Assembly: GCA_030447525.1 (NCBI GenBank)
Contig: JAUJOR010000002.1
Coordinates: 343,931 to 407,930 of the forward strand
Reading direction: 5' to 3'
Origin: Chloroflexota bacterium
GTDB taxonomy: Bacteria; Chloroflexota; UBA11872; UBA12225
DNA: 64,000 nucleotides
The notes below the pieces were generated by a model. That model had not been told where the DNA came from, ran no database searches, and worked only from the letters and a program-made list of their open reading frames with translations. Position numbers and translations under genes: made by a program. Below are positions 61,639 to 64,000 of this stretch, piece by piece (the stretch's first letter is position 1; each line of letters begins with the position of its first letter).

Positions 61639-62583
61639 GTGACATCCTACTTGGTACGACGGGCCATCCAGTCGTTCTTTCTGCTGTGGTTGGTCTCGGC
61701 CCTGTTCTTCACCTTTCAGCGGCTGACGCCGGGGGGCCCTCAGGCCTACCTGGTGGACCCGCGGCTGAGCGAGGGCGACAAGGAACGACTTGCGGAGGAC
61801 TGGGGACTGCACGAGCCAATTCACCTGCAGTACTTCAAGTGGGTCTCTCACGTGGTGCGCGGCGATCTAGGGCGGTCGTTCCAGGACCGGCGTCCCGTGA
61901 CGGAGAAGATCCTGGAGCGCCTGCCAAACACCCTGTACTTGAGCGCCGCCTCGTTGTTTTTGGGGCTCTTGGGGATCCCCCTCGGGGTATGGGCGGCCGT
62001 GAACCGGAACCGCTTTCCGGATCACCTGGTGCGCCTGACGACGGTAGTCGTCAACGCGGTACCAGATTGGTGGCTGGGACTCATGCTGTTGATCCTGACG
62101 GCTAGCTACCTAAAGATCTTTCCCTTGAGCGGGATGTACACCATCGGCCAGGATTCCCTACCAGACCGTCTCTGGCACCTCATCCTCCCGGCTGTCGTCG
62201 GGGCGACGAACGGCCTGATCGCCTATGCGCGGATCATCCGCTCGGAGATGCTGGAGACGCTGGGGCAGGATTACGTCAGGACAGCACGGTCGAAGGGCCT
62301 GAGAGAGCGGACGGTGCTGTACCGGCACGCCCTGCGCAACTCCCTGATCCCCGTCGCCACGGGAATCGGCCCGACGATCACCGGGCTGGTTGGTGGTTCC
62401 GTGGTCTACGAGCGGGTCTTCTCCTGGCCCGGCATCGGCCGGCTGATGTACGACGCCGCCATACAGCGGGATTACCCGGTGGCCATGGGCCTGTTCTTCG
62501 TCTTCACGATCCTGGTCATCCTTGGTCTGCTGATCTCAGACGTTGCCTACGTCGTGGCCGACCCGCGAGTGCGGTTGGAGTAG
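61639..62583 (+). CDS. Peptide/nickel-type ABC transporter permease (DppB family)
   Basis: A 314-residue inner-membrane permease. N-terminal SYLVRRAIQSFFLLWLVSAL, the conserved external segment GDLGRSFQDRRPVTEKILER, then the binding-protein-dependent transport motif LIAYARIIRSEMLETLGQDY (EAA-type loop) and KGLRERTVLYRHALRNSLIP. About six helices. It works with the following DppC-like permease and the lipoprotein at the window edge. GAGGT about 9 bases upstream supports GTG 61639. Confidence 0.93.
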   Translation: MTSYLVRRAIQSFFLLWLVSALFFTFQRLTPGGPQAYLVDPRLSEGDKERLAEDWGLHEPIHLQYFKWVSHVVRGDLGRSFQDRRPVTEKILERLPNTLYLSAASLFLGLLGIPLGVWAAVNRNRFPDHLVRLTTVVVNAVPDWWLGLMLLILTASYLKIFPLSGMYTIGQDSLPDRLWHLILPAVVGATNGLIAYARIIRSEMLETLGQDYVRTARSKGLRERTVLYRHALRNSLIPVATGIGPTITGLVGGSVVYERVFSWPGIGRLMYDAAIQRDYPVAMGLFFVFTILVILGLLISDVAYVVADPRVRLE

Positions 62584-62614
62584 ACGAGCTACAGCGGTAA
62601 AGGGAGGCAGGGAG

Positions 62615-63568
62615 GTGAGCGATGTCGCGCCTGCGGAACGCCCCCGTACGGCGCCCCAGCCGTCCATGGGCACTCGCAGCGCCAATCCGCGGATCGGCAC
62701 TGGCGGCGGGCCGGCTCCCGGCTACTGCATGGTGTCCTGGCGCCGGTTCCGGCGTGATCGCGCGTCCGTCGCCGCCCTGGGCGGCTTCCTCCTGGTCTGC
62801 TTCGTGGCCTTGACCGCCCCGCTGCTCACAACTCACGTGCTGCACACCGACCCCGCTCGGCAGCGCCTGGAGAATCGCTTCCATCCACCCAGCACACGGC
62901 ACCTCCTTGGTACAGACGAGTACGGGAGAGACCAATTGACTCGCCTGATCCACGGGGCGCGGGTCTCCATCGCCTTTGCGCTCCTGGTGACGGCGATCCA
63001 GATCCTGTTGGGTGTCGTCGTCGGCCTCTGGGCGGGGTATTACGGGGGCTGGGTAGATGACCTCTTTAGCGCCGTGCTCCTGCTGTACCGTGGCCTGCCG
63101 TTCCTCTACGTCCTCATTTTCGTGGCCATGATCTGGCGCCCCACGTTCCTCAGCCTGGCCATCTTGTTTGGGGCCTTCGGCTGGACGAATGAGGCGCGAC
63201 TGGTGCGGGGCCAGGCGCTGTCCGTCAAGGGGCATGACTACGTCGACGCGGCCCGAGTCATAGGGGCAACCGACAGCCGGATCATCTTCTGCCACATCCT
63301 GCCCAACATCTTGTCCATCGTCCTCGTCGTGGTAGGCTTTGGCATTGCCACTACCATCCTCGGCGAAGCTGCCATCAGCTTTCTGGGATTCGGCATCCAG
63401 CCCCCGACCCCCAGCTGGGGCAACATGCTCATCAACTCGTTGGACTACGTTCGACGGGCCTGGTGGCTGGCGCTGACGCCGGGCGTTGCCATCTCGTTCA
63501 CCGTGCTGTGTGTGTTCCTCATTGCGGACGGCCTGCGCGACGCGCTCGACCCGCGCCTGGGGCAGTAA
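62615..63568 (+). CDS. Peptide/nickel-type ABC transporter permease (DppC family)
   Basis: A 317-residue second permease. N-terminal SWRRFRRDRASVAALGGFLL is typical of DppC/OppC; the signature HLLGTDEYGRDQLTRLIHGA is followed by the EAA loop ARLVRGQALSVKGHDYVDAA and RVIGATDSRIIFCHILPN, then EAAISFLGFGIQPPTPSWGN. AGGGAGG lies 7 bases before GTG 62615, 31 bases after the previous stop. Confidence 0.94.
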   Translation: MSDVAPAERPRTAPQPSMGTRSANPRIGTGGGPAPGYCMVSWRRFRRDRASVAALGGFLLVCFVALTAPLLTTHVLHTDPARQRLENRFHPPSTRHLLGTDEYGRDQLTRLIHGARVSIAFALLVTAIQILLGVVVGLWAGYYGGWVDDLFSAVLLLYRGLPFLYVLIFVAMIWRPTFLSLAILFGAFGWTNEARLVRGQALSVKGHDYVDAARVIGATDSRIIFCHILPNILSIVLVVVGFGIATTILGEAAISFLGFGIQPPTPSWGNMLINSLDYVRRAWWLALTPGVAISFTVLCVFLIADGLRDALDPRLGQ

Positions 63569-63632
63569 TCGCTCTCGCGGTGGAGCGTGGGAGGGCGTGG
63601 CAGCCTGCAGCGTCCCGGAAAGGGGATCTTCC

Positions 63633-64000
63633 ATGCCGAACCACCCGCGCCCTGTTGCCGGCCTGATTGCTCGGCCTCGCCGGTCGGCGCTGGTCGCCGG
63701 CCTGGGGGCCGCCGTGGCGGCCTGCGCCCCGCTGGGGGCGCCCGTCCCACCGCCGGCGCTGGGCGGATATAGGGAGCCCGGGCGGGCCCGGCAGGGTGGG
63801 ACGTACAAACCGGCGATCGCTGCCGGGCCGGTGACCCTTCACCCATACAAGCACACGGACACGCCGTCGAGGAACCAGACCGACTTGCTCTACGCCAAGG
63901 GCCTATGGCGGCATGACCCGCGGTCGCTTGACCCCATCCCCAACCTGGCCGAGCGCTGGGAGGTCAGCGCGGACAAGCTGACTTATGCCTGGCACCTGCG
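63633..64000 (+). CDS. ABC transporter peptide-binding lipoprotein (DppA/OppA family), N-terminal part
   Basis: The first 122 codons of a solute-binding protein that runs off the right edge. Signal sequence ARPRRSALVAGLGAAVAAC (lipobox VAAC), then GGTYKPAIAAGPVTLHPYKH and LAERWEVSADKLTYAWHLR, the start of the family-5 binding domain. It would deliver peptides or other substrates to the two permeases just upstream. AAGGGG precedes ATG 63633. Confidence 0.88.
   Translation, partial: MPNHPRPVAGLIARPRRSALVAGLGAAVAACAPLGAPVPPPALGGYREPGRARQGGTYKPAIAAGPVTLHPYKHTDTPSRNQTDLLYAKGLWRHDPRSLDPIPNLAERWEVSADKLTYAWHL

Overview
This is a GC-rich bacterial chromosome segment carrying mostly housekeeping and biosynthetic genes. 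Many genes are coupled by 4-base ATGA or GTGA overlaps. A Chloroflexota (Thermomicrobia-like) origin fits best: an F420-dependent NADP reductase homologue, a T-box, a CIRCE element and a GAAC-N4-GTTC LexA box occur together, with GreA carrying an extra N-terminal domain. This placement is inference from gene content; no 16S gene is present. No transposase, integrase gene, prophage or CRISPR array was seen.

Layout. 1-3.6 kb: the 5' end of a penicillin-binding protein, an XRE regulator, GDP-mannose dehydratase, and a groES without groEL under a CIRCE operator. 3.65-7.2 kb: a possible small RNA, then a System II cytochrome c maturation operon (ResB, CcsA, thioredoxin-like). 7.2-10.5 kb: tsaE-tsaB-rimI-tsaD on the minus strand (t6A tRNA modification). 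10.8-14.6 kb: a glycosyltransferase, a membrane protein with an orphan response regulator, and NpdG. 14.6-21.1 kb: a complete common aromatic pathway operon aroF-A-E-C-K-B, preceded by a strong promoter, a 31-residue leader peptide with a Trp-Tyr-Tyr-Trp-Phe run, and an intrinsic terminator. 21.2-23.4 kb: an unusual greA fusion, a zinc-ribbon membrane protein and maf. 23.5-32.2 kb: a complete minus-strand trp operon trpE-G-D-C-F-trpS-B-A that includes tryptophanyl-tRNA synthetase and is preceded by a T-box riboswitch.

32.4-36.3 kb: a Gfo/Idh oxidoreductase and glycosyltransferases, with a deletion-type fusion of a glycosyltransferase fragment to a dehydrogenase fragment. 36.4-46 kb: a CAP-domain secreted protein, sortase, DinG-like helicase, RdgB, an amidohydrolase, HemW, a prenyl synthase and GalU. 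46-53 kb: ThpR, a TyrA-like protein, tRNA-Gln(CTG), an NMN adenylyltransferase-like protein, a CinA/PncC-like protein, a sugar-binding lipoprotein, a MEMO-family protein and a GT2. 53.3-56.2 kb: a cbiMQO-type metal transporter with a possible cobalamin-riboswitch-like leader. 56.2-64 kb: a small Cys-rich ORF, lexA with an overlapping operator, galK, ribosomal protein L25, a YtxH-like protein, a hypothetical protein and the start of a peptide ABC transporter operon.

The aro and trp operons face each other. The chorismate pathway appears controlled by a ribosome-sensed leader peptide, and its trp branch by uncharged tRNA-Trp. Two other recurring traits are -10 boxes placed 6-9 bases before start codons (probably leaderless mRNAs) and short tandem duplications between genes, two of which include the stop codon of the neighbouring gene.
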